Shown: positions 6,435 through 14,738, numbered from the stretch's first letter. The stretch is DNA of 18,820 nucleotides from CBFGTV01 sp965652145 (GCA_965652145.1 CBFGTV010000067.1:1-18820), one strand, 5' to 3'. Numbers and translations: made by a program. Notes: a model not told the origin generated them from the letters alone.

Positions 6435-8114
6435 ATGTTTGCGTTATTAGCGTCTATCCCAATTGTTTTAACTATAGTACTCATGGTTGGATTTAACTGG
6501 CCCGCAAAAAAGGTCATGCCCTTGGCATGGGTTACTGTCGTTATATTGGCTGGGGGAGTCTGGAAGGTTAACCTTCAGTGGCTGACAGGAGCGACTATTT
6601 TTGGAGGCTTAAGTGCATTTAATATTTTAGTTATTGTGTTTGGTGCAATATTACTGATGAATACCCTACAAAATAGTGGTGCCATAAAGGTCATTAACAA
6701 GACATTCTATGGAATCAGCCCCGACAGGCGAATTCAGGCAATTATTGTAGCCTTTTTATTTGGTGCCTTTATTGAGGGGGCAGCGGGCTTTGGTACCCCG
6801 GCAGCCCTGGCAGGGCCCCTGTTGGTTGGATTAGGCTTTCCACCACTGGCGGCAGCGATGGTTGCATTAGTAGGAAACAGTACCCCCGTTAGCTTCGGTG
6901 CCGTAGGAACCCCTGTTTTAGGTGGCGTTTCTTCAGTACTGGGTTCGCCAGATATTATGGCACAAATTGAAGGGGCAGGCTTTACCTCCCAAAGCTTTTT
7001 ACATCATGTGGGAATTTGGGCATCAAGACCCCATACTGTAATGGGTATACTAATGCCATTAATTATCGTTATGATGCTGACTAAGCTCTTTGGAGAAAAG
7101 AAATCCTTTAAGGATGCCTTTGAGGTGGCTCCCTTTGCAATTTTTGCTGGGCTGTCCTTTGTTATACCCTACATTTTAATCGCCTATTTCTTTGGGCCGG
7201 AGCTGCCTTCACTGGCCAGCGGACTAATCGCCCTGGCAATTGTTATTACAGCTACGAAAAAGGGATTTTTACAGCCTAAAACCACCTGGGATTTTGCAAA
7301 TAAATCAAAGTGGGACAGCTCCTGGATCAGTACAGAGGAAACTGCTGCAGCGATTGATATCGATACATCTGAAATTAGCCAGTTCATGGCTTGGCTTCCC
7401 TATATTTTAGTTTCCTTAATATTGGTTATTACGAGGGTCGAGCAGTTTGGATTAAAGCAATTACTCACCAGCTCCTCGGTAACCCTTTCCTGGAATGGTA
7501 TAATGGGAACCGGCTTGAACTATTCCCTGCAATATCTCTATCTACCCGGAACAGTACCATTTATTTTAGTCTCTATTTTAACTGCCTTTATGCATAAAAT
7601 GAAGCCAGATCATATTAAAAAAACCTGGGCCCATTCCCTTAAACAGGTAATTCCTGCCGCCATTGCCCTAACCTTTGCCATTGCCATGGTACAGGTAATG
7701 TTGAACTCGGGTAACAATAACTCTGGTCAGGTAGGAATGATGGTGGCCCTTTCAACGGCAGCAGCAAACGTATTCCAGGGAATATGGCCTTTGGTAGCAC
7801 CCTTTATTGGAATCCTGGGCGCCTTCATGTCTGGTAGTAATACCACCTCCAATGTATTGTTCTCTGGCTTCCAATATGGTGTGGCCGATCAGGTAGGGGC
7901 TTCCCGTTTGGTGATCTTAGGTCTTCAAGTGGTGGGGGGTGCCGCAGGAAACATGATCTGTGTTCATAATGTTGTGGCGGCCTGTACCACGGTGGGTGTC
8001 CTTGGCAAAGAGGGAAAGGTCATTCGTACCAATATTATCCCCTGTGTTATTTATGCCCTGACGGCGGGAATCTTTGCCTATGGGGCCATGGCCTTGTTAC
8101 CAGGCTTATTCTAG
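6435..8114 (+). CDS. lctP: L-lactate permease, LctP family
   Basis: This 559-residue, very hydrophobic protein has about 12 or more predicted membrane spans, the normal length for the LctP lactate permease family (lactate and glycolate uptake with protons or cations). The family hallmark GAFIEGAAGFGTPAALAG lies at about residues 109-126, followed by GNSTPVSFGAVGTPVLGG. A glycine-rich segment near the C-terminus (FMSGSNTTSNVLF) is also typical. Start is ATG at 6435 with AAAAAGGAGGG upstream; an in-frame TTG 45 bp earlier has no binding site. It opens a same-strand set with a FadR-type regulator and lactate racemase, supporting lactate as substrate. No terminator separates it from the regulator, although the latter has its own promoter. 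Confidence 0.93.
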   Translation: MFALLASIPIVLTIVLMVGFNWPAKKVMPLAWVTVVILAGGVWKVNLQWLTGATIFGGLSAFNILVIVFGAILLMNTLQNSGAIKVINKTFYGISPDRRIQAIIVAFLFGAFIEGAAGFGTPAALAGPLLVGLGFPPLAAAMVALVGNSTPVSFGAVGTPVLGGVSSVLGSPDIMAQIEGAGFTSQSFLHHVGIWASRPHTVMGILMPLIIVMMLTKLFGEKKSFKDAFEVAPFAIFAGLSFVIPYILIAYFFGPELPSLASGLIALAIVITATKKGFLQPKTTWDFANKSKWDSSWISTEETAAAIDIDTSEISQFMAWLPYILVSLILVITRVEQFGLKQLLTSSSVTLSWNGIMGTGLNYSLQYLYLPGTVPFILVSILTAFMHKMKPDHIKKTWAHSLKQVIPAAIALTFAIAMVQVMLNSGNNNSGQVGMMVALSTAAANVFQGIWPLVAPFIGILGAFMSGSNTTSNVLFSGFQYGVADQVGASRLVILGLQVVGGAAGNMICVHNVVAACTTVGVLGKEGKVIRTNIIPCVIYALTAGIFAYGAMALLPGLF

Positions 8115-8138
8115 CAGATACAATTTTCAAGAAAGTTA

Positions 8139-8147
8139 TGGTATAAT
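8139..8147 (+). promoter_or_regulatory. Extended -10 promoter of the GntR regulator
   Basis: TGG followed by TATAAT (8142-8147) is a perfect extended -10 element 28 nt before the GTG start. No recognisable -35 lies upstream, which is tolerated by extended -10 promoters. The regulator can therefore be made independently of the permease. Confidence 0.6.
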
Positions 8148-8175
8148 AGGTATAAAAAGCTAGGGGTTGTTTTCA

Positions 8176-8889
8176 GTGTTTAAACCAATAAAAACAAAGC
8201 GGGTTTATGAACAGATTGTAGACCAGATCAGGCAGTTGATTAAACGTGGTGACCTGAAGCCTGGTGATAAACTGATGTCGGAACGAGAACTTTCTGAGCT
8301 TTTGGGTGTAAGCCGTACCTCTGTAAGGGAAGCCCTAAGCGCCTTAGACTTTCTGGGAATACTGGAGAGCCGCCAGGGGGAGGGAACCTTTATTGCAAAC
8401 GTTTCTGAGCAATCCTTAATCGAGCCCCTGGCCCTGATTATGACCATGGATCGAGAAGCCGGCCTGGAACTGTTGGAGGTAAGAAAAATGCTGGAGGTGG
8501 AGGCGGCGGAGCTGGCTGCCGTCAGGTCAACGGAAGAAAGCCTTGTACAGATGAAGGAGGCACTTCTTTTGATGGAGCAAGATTTAAAGCAGCAAAGGCT
8601 GGGAGAAGAAAGCGATGCCAAGTTCCATTATCTCATTGCAGAGGCCACCAAGAATAAGGTTCTGGTAAAGCTGATGAATACCATTTCTGATCTGTTGGTG
8701 CAAAATATGAGAACCAGCAGACAATACCTGTATACCAGTGAAGGAAACGCAGAAAAGCTGTATCAGCAGCATCTTAACATTTATCATGCTATAAAGCAGG
8801 GTGATTCGGACCTGGCGAAGCAAGAAATGTTTAATCATTTAGATTTTGTGCTGACAGAAATGACTAAATATTATGTAGAAAAGAAATAG
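8176..8889 (+). CDS. FadR-subfamily GntR regulator, probable lactate regulator
   Basis: This 237-residue protein has an N-terminal winged helix (about residues 8-72) with the classic GntR pattern LKPGDKLMSERELSELLGVS, then SVREAL and the wing GEGTFI. A C-terminal all-helical FCD domain follows (about 95-220). The FCD metal and ligand site residues are visible as D147, H151 (in DAKFHYLI), H199 and H221. Proteins of this type bind organic acids and control their use; LldR and related lactate regulators belong here. Start is GTG at 8176, 9 nt after TAGGGG. The in-frame TTG at 8167 abuts that site directly and is less likely. Lying between lactate permease and lactate racemase genes, it probably controls both, but the effector and the direction of control are inferred. 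Confidence 0.9.
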   Translation: MFKPIKTKRVYEQIVDQIRQLIKRGDLKPGDKLMSERELSELLGVSRTSVREALSALDFLGILESRQGEGTFIANVSEQSLIEPLALIMTMDREAGLELLEVRKMLEVEAAELAAVRSTEESLVQMKEALLLMEQDLKQQRLGEESDAKFHYLIAEATKNKVLVKLMNTISDLLVQNMRTSRQYLYTSEGNAEKLYQQHLNIYHAIKQGDSDLAKQEMFNHLDFVLTEMTKYYVEKK

Positions 8890-8918
8890 GCAGGAACATA
8901 GGCTTATCCTGCCTTTTT
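8887..8918 (+). terminator. Terminator or attenuator between regulator and larA
   Basis: AGGCAGGA (8888-8895) and TCCTGCCT (8907-8914) form a perfect 8-bp stem with an 11-nt loop, followed by further T to 8918. The regulator's TAG stop (8887-8889) overlaps the base of the stem. It lies 46 nt before larA, so larA expression depends on read-through or on a promoter not identified here. Confidence 0.7.
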
Positions 8919-8963
8919 GAAGGAAGGAGCCGACGGGAACCTTTCCTGGAAGGAGGAGTTTCA

Positions 8964-10241
8964 ATGACAGTTATAAAAATACCCTATGCTAAAGGCTTTG
9001 TCGATCTTAAGGTACCCCAGGAAAATCTTCTGGGGGTATTGGAATCCAAGGCGCATCATTTTAAGGCGGAGCATGATCAGAGAACCCTGGTTAAAATGGC
9101 CTTGGAAAATCCCATTGGATCAAAGCGATTAAGGGATCTGGCTAAGGACAAGAAAAATATTGTGATTATCACCAGTGATCATACCAGACCGGTTCCCAGT
9201 AAAATAACAATGCCTATTCTGCTGGAAGAAATCAGATCGGGGAACCCCGAGGCAGAAATTTCAATATTAATTGCTACGGGCTTTCATCGACTCACAACGG
9301 AAGCGGAAATGATCGATAAGTTCGGTGAAGAAATTGTTAGGAATGAACGTCTGATAAACCATGATTCCAGAGAGGGAAAGGACCTTGTGAAGGTGGGTGT
9401 TCTGCCCTCGGGAGGAGACCTGTGGTTGAACAAACTGGCCATGGAGGCAGATCTTTTGGTGGCTGAAGGCTTTATTGAGCCCCACTTCTTTGCAGGCTTT
9501 TCGGGCGGAAGAAAGAGTGTTCTACCAGGGGTAGCCGGGGCCCAAACGGTGCTGGCCAACCATTGCTCCAAATTTATTGCCAGTGACCATGCCCGAACAG
9601 GAATATTAAAGAACAATCCAATTCATCGTGATATGCTGTATGCCGCTGAAGCGGCCAGCCTGGCCTTCATTTTAAATGTAGTGATTGACAGTGAAAAAAG
9701 GGTGATTAATGCATTCGCCGGCCATCGAGAGGAAGCCCATGAAGCCGGCTGTGAGTTCGTTATGAAATTAGCCAGTGTCGAAGCCAAACCGGCAGACATC
9801 GTCATAACCTCAAATGGCGGCTATCCGCTAGATCAAAATATTTACCAGGCAGTAAAGGGAATGACTGCTGCCGAAGCCTCTGCCAGGGAAGGGGCCGTAA
9901 TTATCATAGCTGCAGCCTGTAACGACGGCCATGGCGGTGAGGATTTTTATAAAACCTTCCTGGAAAATAAAACACCCCAGGATGTAATGGATAAAATAAT
10001 GGAAATTCCCATGGAAGAAACAATTCCAGACCAATGGGAATCTCAAATTTTAGCTCGGATTCTAATTAAACACCAGGTCATTATGGTGACCGACCAATGT
10101 GACCCTAAGATGATTACCGATATGCATATGCTCCATGCCTTTAATTTAGAGGAGGCCCTTGAAAAGGCCTTTGAACTAAAGGGAAGAAAGGCTTCCTTAA
10201 CGGTAATACCCGATGGTGTTTCGGTGATTGTTAAAAAATAA
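8964..10241 (+). CDS. larA: Nickel-dependent lactate racemase LarA
   Basis: This 425-residue protein interconverts D- and L-lactate using a nickel-pincer nucleotide (NPN) bound to a lysine. The residues known from the Lactiplantibacillus plantarum enzyme fall at the same numbers here: D72 and R75 in SDHTRP, H108 in ATGFHR, H174 in EPHFF, K184 (cofactor attachment) in SGGRKSVLPG, H200 in LANH, and Q295 and K298 in YQAVKG. The active site therefore looks intact. No signal peptide is seen, so it acts in the cytoplasm. Start is ATG at 8964 with GGAAGGAGGAG just upstream. It follows a lactate permease and a FadR-type regulator. The NPN synthesis genes larB, larC and larE are not in the window and must be elsewhere if the enzyme works. 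Some LarA homologues act on other 2-hydroxyacids, but the neighbours favour lactate. Confidence 0.93.
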   Translation: MTVIKIPYAKGFVDLKVPQENLLGVLESKAHHFKAEHDQRTLVKMALENPIGSKRLRDLAKDKKNIVIITSDHTRPVPSKITMPILLEEIRSGNPEAEISILIATGFHRLTTEAEMIDKFGEEIVRNERLINHDSREGKDLVKVGVLPSGGDLWLNKLAMEADLLVAEGFIEPHFFAGFSGGRKSVLPGVAGAQTVLANHCSKFIASDHARTGILKNNPIHRDMLYAAEAASLAFILNVVIDSEKRVINAFAGHREEAHEAGCEFVMKLASVEAKPADIVITSNGGYPLDQNIYQAVKGMTAAEASAREGAVIIIAAACNDGHGGEDFYKTFLENKTPQDVMDKIMEIPMEETIPDQWESQILARILIKHQVIMVTDQCDPKMITDMHMLHAFNLEEALEKAFELKGRKASLTVIPDGVSVIVKK

Positions 10242-10249
10242 AATATTGA

Positions 10250-10279
10250 GTGCCCCTTGATAAAATCAGGGGGCACTTT
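10250..10279 (+). terminator. larA terminator
   Basis: GTGCCCCTTGAT (10250-10261) pairs over 12 bp, including one G-U pair, with ATCAGGGGGCAC (10265-10276) around an AAA loop, 8 nt after the larA stop. Only three T follow directly, but the stem is very strong. Confidence 0.8.
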
Positions 10280-10280
10280 C

Positions 10281-10500
10281 ATTCCAGACAATGCCATTTA
10301 AAAATCCATAGAAGGAAACTGGTGTTTTGTCTGGAATTATTATTATATGGCCCATGGAAGGCAGGGTGCCTGGCATCGTAGAATAAGCATTTCTACGGAG
10401 CAGGAAAGCCTTAACCGAGGTAAAGAGTATATGGTGTGAAGCTGAAACCCTGGTGACAGGAACCGACGATTTAAAGCGGTATGGTAAAAAGAGAGGTGTT
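10281..10500 (+). promoter_or_regulatory. Possible structured RNA leader upstream of yhaO
   Basis: This 220-nt non-coding stretch between the larA terminator and the yhaO ribosome binding site is dense in short hairpins. A perfect 10-bp inverted repeat ATTCCAGACA / TGTCTGGAAT spans 10281-10337. Then come AGGCA-GGG-TGCCT (10359-10371), CGTAGAA / TTCTACG with a 7-nt loop (10377-10397), and CCTG-GTGA-CAGG (10449-10460), whose loop is a GNRA tetraloop. Purine-rich single-stranded runs follow, such as GGAACCGACGATTTAAAGC. This looks more like a riboswitch or other structured RNA than neutral spacer, but I cannot place it in a known class. No clear promoter is seen before it. Confidence 0.35.
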
Positions 10501-10503
10501 AAA

Positions 10504-11751
10504 ATGTTTCGGTTTATACATATAGCAGACGTTCATCTAGATACACATTTTTACTCAAAAAAGCCAGAACGGAGAAGTCAGCTTCGGGAGGGAATTAAAA
10601 AAACCTTTGGAGGCGTTATACAATGCTGTATTCAAGAAAAGGTTGATGCCCTTTTAATAGCAGGAGATCTCTTTGATCATTCACAGCTTTCCTTTCAAAC
10701 GGAGCAGTTTTTAGTTAATCAGTTCCGGCTTTTGAACGATCACCAAATCCAAGTATATTATTGTACGGGAAATCACGACCCCTCCAATGAATTAGAACGA
10801 ATTAATGCCATACCCTGGCCTCCGAATGTTAAAATATTTAAAGGGGATAAAATAGAGGTCGTAACGGTAATGAAGGGCAATGAAGCAGTGGCTAAAATTA
10901 TCGGAGTGGGTCACAAAAACAGCCGGGAGAGCAGAAATCTGGTTACCAATTTTCCAGATAAGGAAGGGTCTCTCCCCCACATAGGACTGGTTCATACCAT
11001 GGTGACCAACGCCAAGGGCTTAGAAGCCCATGACCGTTATTTACCCTGTACCAGAGAAGACCTAATACAAAAAGGCTATGATTATTGGGCCCTTGGCCAT
11101 GTACACCAGTATCAGCAGATTAGCCACCATTCCATCTATTACAGCGGTAATCTGCAGGGGCGGCATCCAGGGGAGACTGGTGAAAAGGGAGGACTTCTGG
11201 TGGAAATCAAAGACAATCAAACTCCCAGAATATCCTTCAGGCCCTTTTCAGCTATTAGGTGGGAAACCATTGAAATAGAAGGACTTGAAAATGTTAACCA
11301 CTATCAGCAGCTGCTTGAAAAAATAAACCATTATATACAGAGTCAATTAGATGCCTGGGAAATATCAGGAGAACAGCTGTTTTTAAGAATTGAACTCCAG
11401 GGTCGCTGCCCCCTGAAGAAGGCCCTGGCAGTAGAGGAAAATAGACAACAGCTGGAGGAGGACCTGATGGACCACTGGGGGCTGATGGACATCGAGGTAA
11501 AAGCCCATGGGCTAAAGCGGGCCCTCTCCCAGGAGGACTTTGAGGAGGGGCACCATGTTTTAAGCCGAGCCTTGAAGCTATTGAAAGAGGCAGAGGAAAA
11601 TGAAGAGATACTTAAAGCCCTGTCAAGCTTGCCCTTTGTTAACCCCAATGCCGGGGAAGGAGAAGAAAAAAGAGCCTATATAAGAACCCTCCTTAAGGGC
11701 CTTAGAGAGGAAGCAATGGACAGAATGGCAGGTGATGAATTTGAGAATTAA
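10504..11751 (+). CDS. yhaO: YhaO-type DNA repair metallophosphoesterase (SbcD-like)
   Basis: This 415-residue protein belongs to the calcineurin-like phosphoesterase superfamily, in the SbcD/Mre11 branch. All metal-binding motifs are present in order: D9 and H11 in HIADVHLD, GD (54-55) in AGDLFD, N90-H91-D92 in TGNHD, H164 in LVHT, and H199/H201 in ALGHVHQ. The two metals should support nuclease activity on DNA ends or hairpins. The C-terminal part (from about 260) is a family-specific helical domain that probably docks onto the ATPase partner. Start is ATG at 10504 with GAGAGGTG upstream; an in-frame ATG 51 bp earlier lies inside the possible RNA leader and has no good binding site. The 3' end overlaps the next gene, indicating coupled translation and a complex like SbcCD or Bacillus YhaO-YhaN. 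Confidence 0.88.
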   Translation: MFRFIHIADVHLDTHFYSKKPERRSQLREGIKKTFGGVIQCCIQEKVDALLIAGDLFDHSQLSFQTEQFLVNQFRLLNDHQIQVYYCTGNHDPSNELERINAIPWPPNVKIFKGDKIEVVTVMKGNEAVAKIIGVGHKNSRESRNLVTNFPDKEGSLPHIGLVHTMVTNAKGLEAHDRYLPCTREDLIQKGYDYWALGHVHQYQQISHHSIYYSGNLQGRHPGETGEKGGLLVEIKDNQTPRISFRPFSAIRWETIEIEGLENVNHYQQLLEKINHYIQSQLDAWEISGEQLFLRIELQGRCPLKKALAVEENRQQLEEDLMDHWGLMDIEVKAHGLKRALSQEDFEEGHHVLSRALKLLKEAEENEEILKALSSLPFVNPNAGEGEEKRAYIRTLLKGLREEAMDRMAGDEFEN

Positions 11752-14428
11752 GTCTTTATCAATTATTGATTTTGGTAAGTTTCACCAGGGCTTAACCTTT
11801 AAAGATTTAAACAATAAAATGGTCGTGTTTTGTGGAAACAATGAGGCCGGAAAAACCACCCTGTTTCATTTGATTAAGACCCTGTTATATGGCTTTTCGC
11901 CTGCCAAGGCCCAGCAGCATCCCTATGCATCATGGAAAAATGAAAGAATTGAATTTTCAGCTGAAATAGAGGTGAAGGGGCAGATACTTCAGCTCTATCG
12001 ACGGCTCTTAAGTACCCCCAAAGGAGCGTTAACTACGAAGGATCGGATTATCGATTTAAAAAATCAGCCCGCACCCTTTGCAAATCACATTTCCTCGGAA
12101 ATATACAATCGCATCTACTCCCTCAGGATAGAAGATTTAACGGCTCTTGAGGGAAAGGCCTGGGATGAGGTTCAAGATCAGCTTTTGGCCAATTACGGCA
12201 GTACTCGGCTAAGGGACACCAAAACAGTATTAAAGGAAATTCATGAAGAGCTCAATCAGCTTTATCGAGTCAGCGGCAGGGGAAAATATCGGGTGAAGGA
12301 GCTGGAGGAGGCCATCAGGGAATTAAAAAAGGAAAGATCGGCTGCCCAGGAAAGACAGGCCCTTCTACGGGACCATCAGAAAAAAATGTGGCAAATAAAG
12401 GAACAGCTTCAGCTTCTTGCTGAGGAGCAGAAAAAAGCAAAGGTGCTTATTAAAAAAACAGATCAGGTTAAGGAACTGTACCGTCTTGTAAAGGAAAAGG
12501 AATTGCTTGAAAAGACCTTGGAAAATCCAACAGCCTTTGAAGCCCTTCCAGGGGATTGTATACAGCTTCTGAGGGAGCAGGAGCAGCGACTTAAGGATTT
12601 GGAGCAAAGCCTTAGTCGAAGAATAGAGACCCAAAGGGCCCTGTTTCAGAAGCAATATACCCTTTCTAAGGGGGAACAGCAAATTTTAGACAGTCAAGCG
12701 GCAATTGATAGCTATTACGAAGAAGCCATTATGCTTGAAGGAGCAGCACAGGAACTGGAGCAGCTTGAGCAGGAGATTTTACGCCTTCAGGAGCGGAAAA
12801 AGAATGAAGAAAAAAATATCTTTTCAGAAGCCTTGCCGGCCCATGCCTATGATCAGATTCGGGGGCTTAATATACCTTCTGTAAGGATTTTGGGAGCCAA
12901 TATACAAAAAATAAAGGGGCAGCTTCAAAGTCTTGAAATTAGAATGATGCAGCAAACCCCACCAGCCAACGGGCAACCAGGCACAAAGGCCTATATTGGA
13001 ATCTTAATAATGGCCCTTGGCTTTTTAGCCATAGGAATTTATGATCAAAGTATGTCTATTATCCTGGGGGCAGTCGTGACCTGCCTATATGGAGTGGGAA
13101 GCCTTATTTACCACCGTCGGGGCACGAAGAAGGCCCTACATCGACAGAATGAGGGTTATCAAGGACTAGCTGAAGAAAGGGAAAGTCGGTTGGTTGAATT
13201 AAAAAAAGCCCTTCAGGAGCTGAAAATGATCTTTGAAGGTATACCAATTTCCCAGGTGCTTCTGGAAAACATAGACGAAGCCTTGATTAGCCAGCTGATG
13301 CGGTTACGAGATTATTTAATGGAGCTGGATCAAAAAAGCCATATACTTGACGAGAAAAAGCAAGGATATCATAATAAAAAATTAGCAATACAAGAATTTC
13401 TTAAGGCATTTGCTGTTGATAGCAGAGGGACTCTTAAAGAGCAGATGGAAACCCTACGCCAGCATTGTCAAAGGCTCATTCAAATTCAGAACAGCAACGA
13501 CCGCATAGAAGAATTGCTTCATGAAAACGAAAGGGAGAGGGCCCTTTTGCAGGAAGAGAAGGAAGGGCTGGAGCAGGATATTAAGAATTTGAAGGAAGGC
13601 CTTAGTTTCCTGGGAGATGGAGATATACAACTGGGTGAGAAGCGTTTTATCGACAATAAAAGCATAAAAATGAAAATCCAGTCAATAGATGAAAAGCTTC
13701 AAGCCATTCACGACCTTAATCTGAGATTTTTGGAATTGGAGGAAATACAGCGGATAAACCCAAGTCTGTTGACAGAAGAAGGTCAGGAATCCTTGGCCCT
13801 AGAGCTGGAAACCCTTGGAGAGAGATTACTTGAATTAAAGGATCAGGAAAGGGAGCTAACCATAAAAAGCCAGGAGCTGCAGGGAAAAATGTCCCTGGAC
13901 GAAATCGGCAGCCGCCTAATGACCTTGGAGGTAGAAAAGCAGCAGGCTATTTTGAGAAGAGATCAGCTGATGCTTCTAGGAGAAATTATCAAAAGGGCGG
14001 ATGAAAGCTTTCGGGAGGAAAACCAGCCCGATGTCTTGAAAACTGCCAGCAGCTACTTAAGCCGCATAACAGGTGGACGCTATAGCCACATTTTTCTTGA
14101 GGAGGAAGAGGGAGAGACCTATATTCGCCTAAAGGGCCTGCACGACCCAGCTCCCAGGCGGGTTGGAGAAAGCTTCAGTAAGGGTACCTTAAATCAGCTC
14201 TATATTGCGCTGCGGCTTTCCTTGATCGACCACCTGGATCAGCGGGGGGAAGCCCTGCCCATTTGTTTTGATGAACTGTTGATTAATTTTGATGAAGAAA
14301 GACTGGATCAATACCTGGCACTTCTAAAGGAGGTAAGTGAGAAAAGACAAATCTTTATCTTTACCTGTCACCAGTGGTTTGCCGGGAAACTAAAGGAAAC
14401 CTTCAACGTAGACCCCATATTGCTTTAA
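11741..14428 (+). CDS. yhaN: YhaN-type SMC-like ATPase (SbcC-like)
   Basis: This ATPase of about 895 residues is built like SbcC/Rad50. The N-terminal Walker A is GNNEAGKTT (about residues 33-41), followed by long charged coiled coils. The C-terminal half-site has a signature SFSKGTLNQL, a Walker B ICFDELLINFDEER, and a switch histidine in FTCHQ. At about residues 420-460, in place of a zinc hook, two closely spaced hydrophobic segments (IGILIMALGFLAIGIY and IILGAVVTCLYGVGSLIY) suggest a membrane hairpin at the coiled-coil tip, a known feature of YhaN-like proteins. The start is uncertain: TTG 11741 gives the family-like beginning (M)RIKSLSIIDFGKF, while in-frame ATG 11735 and GTG 11732 are alternatives. 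It overlaps the YhaO gene by 11-20 bp. It probably drives ATP-dependent DNA-end processing by its partner. Confidence 0.87.
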   Translation: MRIKSLSIIDFGKFHQGLTFKDLNNKMVVFCGNNEAGKTTLFHLIKTLLYGFSPAKAQQHPYASWKNERIEFSAEIEVKGQILQLYRRLLSTPKGALTTKDRIIDLKNQPAPFANHISSEIYNRIYSLRIEDLTALEGKAWDEVQDQLLANYGSTRLRDTKTVLKEIHEELNQLYRVSGRGKYRVKELEEAIRELKKERSAAQERQALLRDHQKKMWQIKEQLQLLAEEQKKAKVLIKKTDQVKELYRLVKEKELLEKTLENPTAFEALPGDCIQLLREQEQRLKDLEQSLSRRIETQRALFQKQYTLSKGEQQILDSQAAIDSYYEEAIMLEGAAQELEQLEQEILRLQERKKNEEKNIFSEALPAHAYDQIRGLNIPSVRILGANIQKIKGQLQSLEIRMMQQTPPANGQPGTKAYIGILIMALGFLAIGIYDQSMSIILGAVVTCLYGVGSLIYHRRGTKKALHRQNEGYQGLAEERESRLVELKKALQELKMIFEGIPISQVLLENIDEALISQLMRLRDYLMELDQKSHILDEKKQGYHNKKLAIQEFLKAFAVDSRGTLKEQMETLRQHCQRLIQIQNSNDRIEELLHENERERALLQEEKEGLEQDIKNLKEGLSFLGDGDIQLGEKRFIDNKSIKMKIQSIDEKLQAIHDLNLRFLELEEIQRINPSLLTEEGQESLALELETLGERLLELKDQERELTIKSQELQGKMSLDEIGSRLMTLEVEKQQAILRRDQLMLLGEIIKRADESFREENQPDVLKTASSYLSRITGGRYSHIFLEEEEGETYIRLKGLHDPAPRRVGESFSKGTLNQLYIALRLSLIDHLDQRGEALPICFDELLINFDEERLDQYLALLKEVSEKRQIFIFTCHQWFAGKLKETFNVDPILL

Positions 14429-14453
14429 AAAATCATAAACAGGAGTGACAGCT

Positions 14454-14738
14454 ATGCCCTACACCTATATATTGGAATGTAGCGATGGAACCTATTATAC
14501 AGGCTGGACAGTTGATCTTGAGGCCCGTTTAAAATCCCATAACTCAGGCGCTGGAGCCAAATATACCCGGGCCCGATTGCCCGTTGAAATGGTCTACTGG
14601 GAAATACAGCCAGACCGGAGCCATGCCCAAAAAAGAGAAGCGGTCCTCAGAAAGCTATCCAGGGCCAGGAAGGAAGGCCTGATTAAGGAATTTAGGCTGA
14701 AGCATGGCTCCAAGGCCTATCAATCATCGAACCCCTGA
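14454..14738 (+). CDS. GIY-YIG nuclease-superfamily protein, YhbQ/YazA type
   Basis: This 94-residue, single-domain protein starts MPYTYILECSDGTYYTGWT, the form the GIY-YIG motif takes in the small YhbQ/YazA (UPF0213) family. The catalytic-type arginine (LEARLKSHN), the asparagine after it and the glutamate in AQKREAVLRKL are present, so nuclease chemistry is plausible. The family's cellular role is poorly defined, though links to DNA repair have been proposed. Start is ATG at 14454 with AGGAG 8 nt upstream; an in-frame GTG 9 bp earlier overlaps that site. It follows the YhaN gene by 25 nt and is probably co-transcribed. Its TGA stop lies within the stem of the terminator that closes the operon. 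Confidence 0.9.
   Translation: MPYTYILECSDGTYYTGWTVDLEARLKSHNSGAGAKYTRARLPVEMVYWEIQPDRSHAQKREAVLRKLSRARKEGLIKEFRLKHGSKAYQSSNP

Noticed and set aside
6238..6435. Leftward 65-codon open frame opposite the lctP leader
   Set aside because: It lacks a binding site and lies across the lctP control region on the other strand; composition is not protein-like.
10340..10500. FMN riboswitch or group II intron fragment
   Set aside because: Only the 3' portion loosely resembles either. The FMN 5' core is absent, downstream genes are not riboflavin genes, and no intron 5' end (GTGYG), domain V or reverse transcriptase is present.
10453..10503. Upstream in-frame start extending YhaO by 17 residues
   Set aside because: It begins in the loop of the CCTG-GTGA-CAGG hairpin without a binding site, and the added residues are not family-like, whereas ATG 10504 has GAGAGGTG before it and begins directly with the phosphoesterase fold.
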